Origin: Candidatus Zixiibacteriota bacterium
GTDB taxonomy: Bacteria; Zixibacteria; MSB-5A5; GN15; JAAZOE01
Assembly: GCA_028700875.1 (NCBI GenBank)
Contig: JAQVRW010000240.1
Coordinates: 1 to 5,092 of the forward strand
Reading direction: 5' to 3'
DNA length: 5,092 nt
Part shown: positions 5,025-5,092 of the stretch, piece after piece
How the letters are laid out: each line of letters opens with the position of its first letter
Numbering within the stretch: position 1 is the stretch's first letter
The notes under the pieces: model-generated
Seen by the model: the letters and a program-made list of their open reading frames with translations, nothing else
What the model was told of the DNA's origin: nothing
Databases searched by the model: none
Made by a program: the position numbers and the translations under genes

Positions 5025-5092
5025 GGTGTCATTGGGGTGACGGCGCCGGGAATCGTCGTCATCGCCGTGATGGGAAAGGTCGAGATTCTTAT

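Overview
This window comes from a bacterial chromosome of moderately high GC. The organism is probably Gram-negative (diderm): two predicted products carry lipoprotein-type signal peptides, and intergenic palindromes are frequent. The lineage cannot be fixed from the sequence. All five complete genes lie on the minus strand, so the reading order is right to left. The only supported plus-strand gene is a transposase tail cut by the left edge.

Layout, right to left. At 5024-4164 is an NfsA/Frp-type FMN nitroreductase, and its frame stays open to the window edge. It overlaps by 4 bases (ATGA) a PhzF-family epimerase/isomerase-like gene (4167-3388), so the two form a translationally coupled pair. 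After 132 bp comes a YbhB/YbcL-type PEBP protein (3255-2692). It has two plausible starts: one gives a lipoprotein, and one, with a much better ribosome binding site, gives a cytosolic protein. A 250-bp gap follows, holding a perfect 11-bp-arm hairpin and a good sigma70-type promoter. That promoter drives a 12-TM, POT-like MFS transporter (2426-993; the start is moved 15 nt inward on Shine-Dalgarno grounds). The transporter ends at a strong intrinsic terminator hairpin (928-953), next to a second perfect palindrome (887-906). Beyond it is an AT-richer orphan lipoprotein gene (855-334, GTG start).

The first 113 bases of the plus strand encode the C-terminal 36 residues of an IS110/IS1111-family transposase. 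The 220 non-coding bases after it hold three hairpins. In IS1111-type elements the guide (bridge/seek) RNA is encoded downstream of the transposase, so this stretch is a candidate site for such an RNA. The IS right boundary was not found.

Functionally, nitroreductase plus PhzF looks like a small redox/metabolite-modification operon. No biosynthetic cluster surrounds it. The PEBP, MFS and lipoprotein genes look like separate transcription units or loosely linked genes. I see no CRISPR, tRNA, rRNA or clear new defence system. The points most worth checking are the IS110 tail with its structured 3' region, the dual-start PEBP gene, and a coding-like 38-codon plus-strand relic at 3282-3398.
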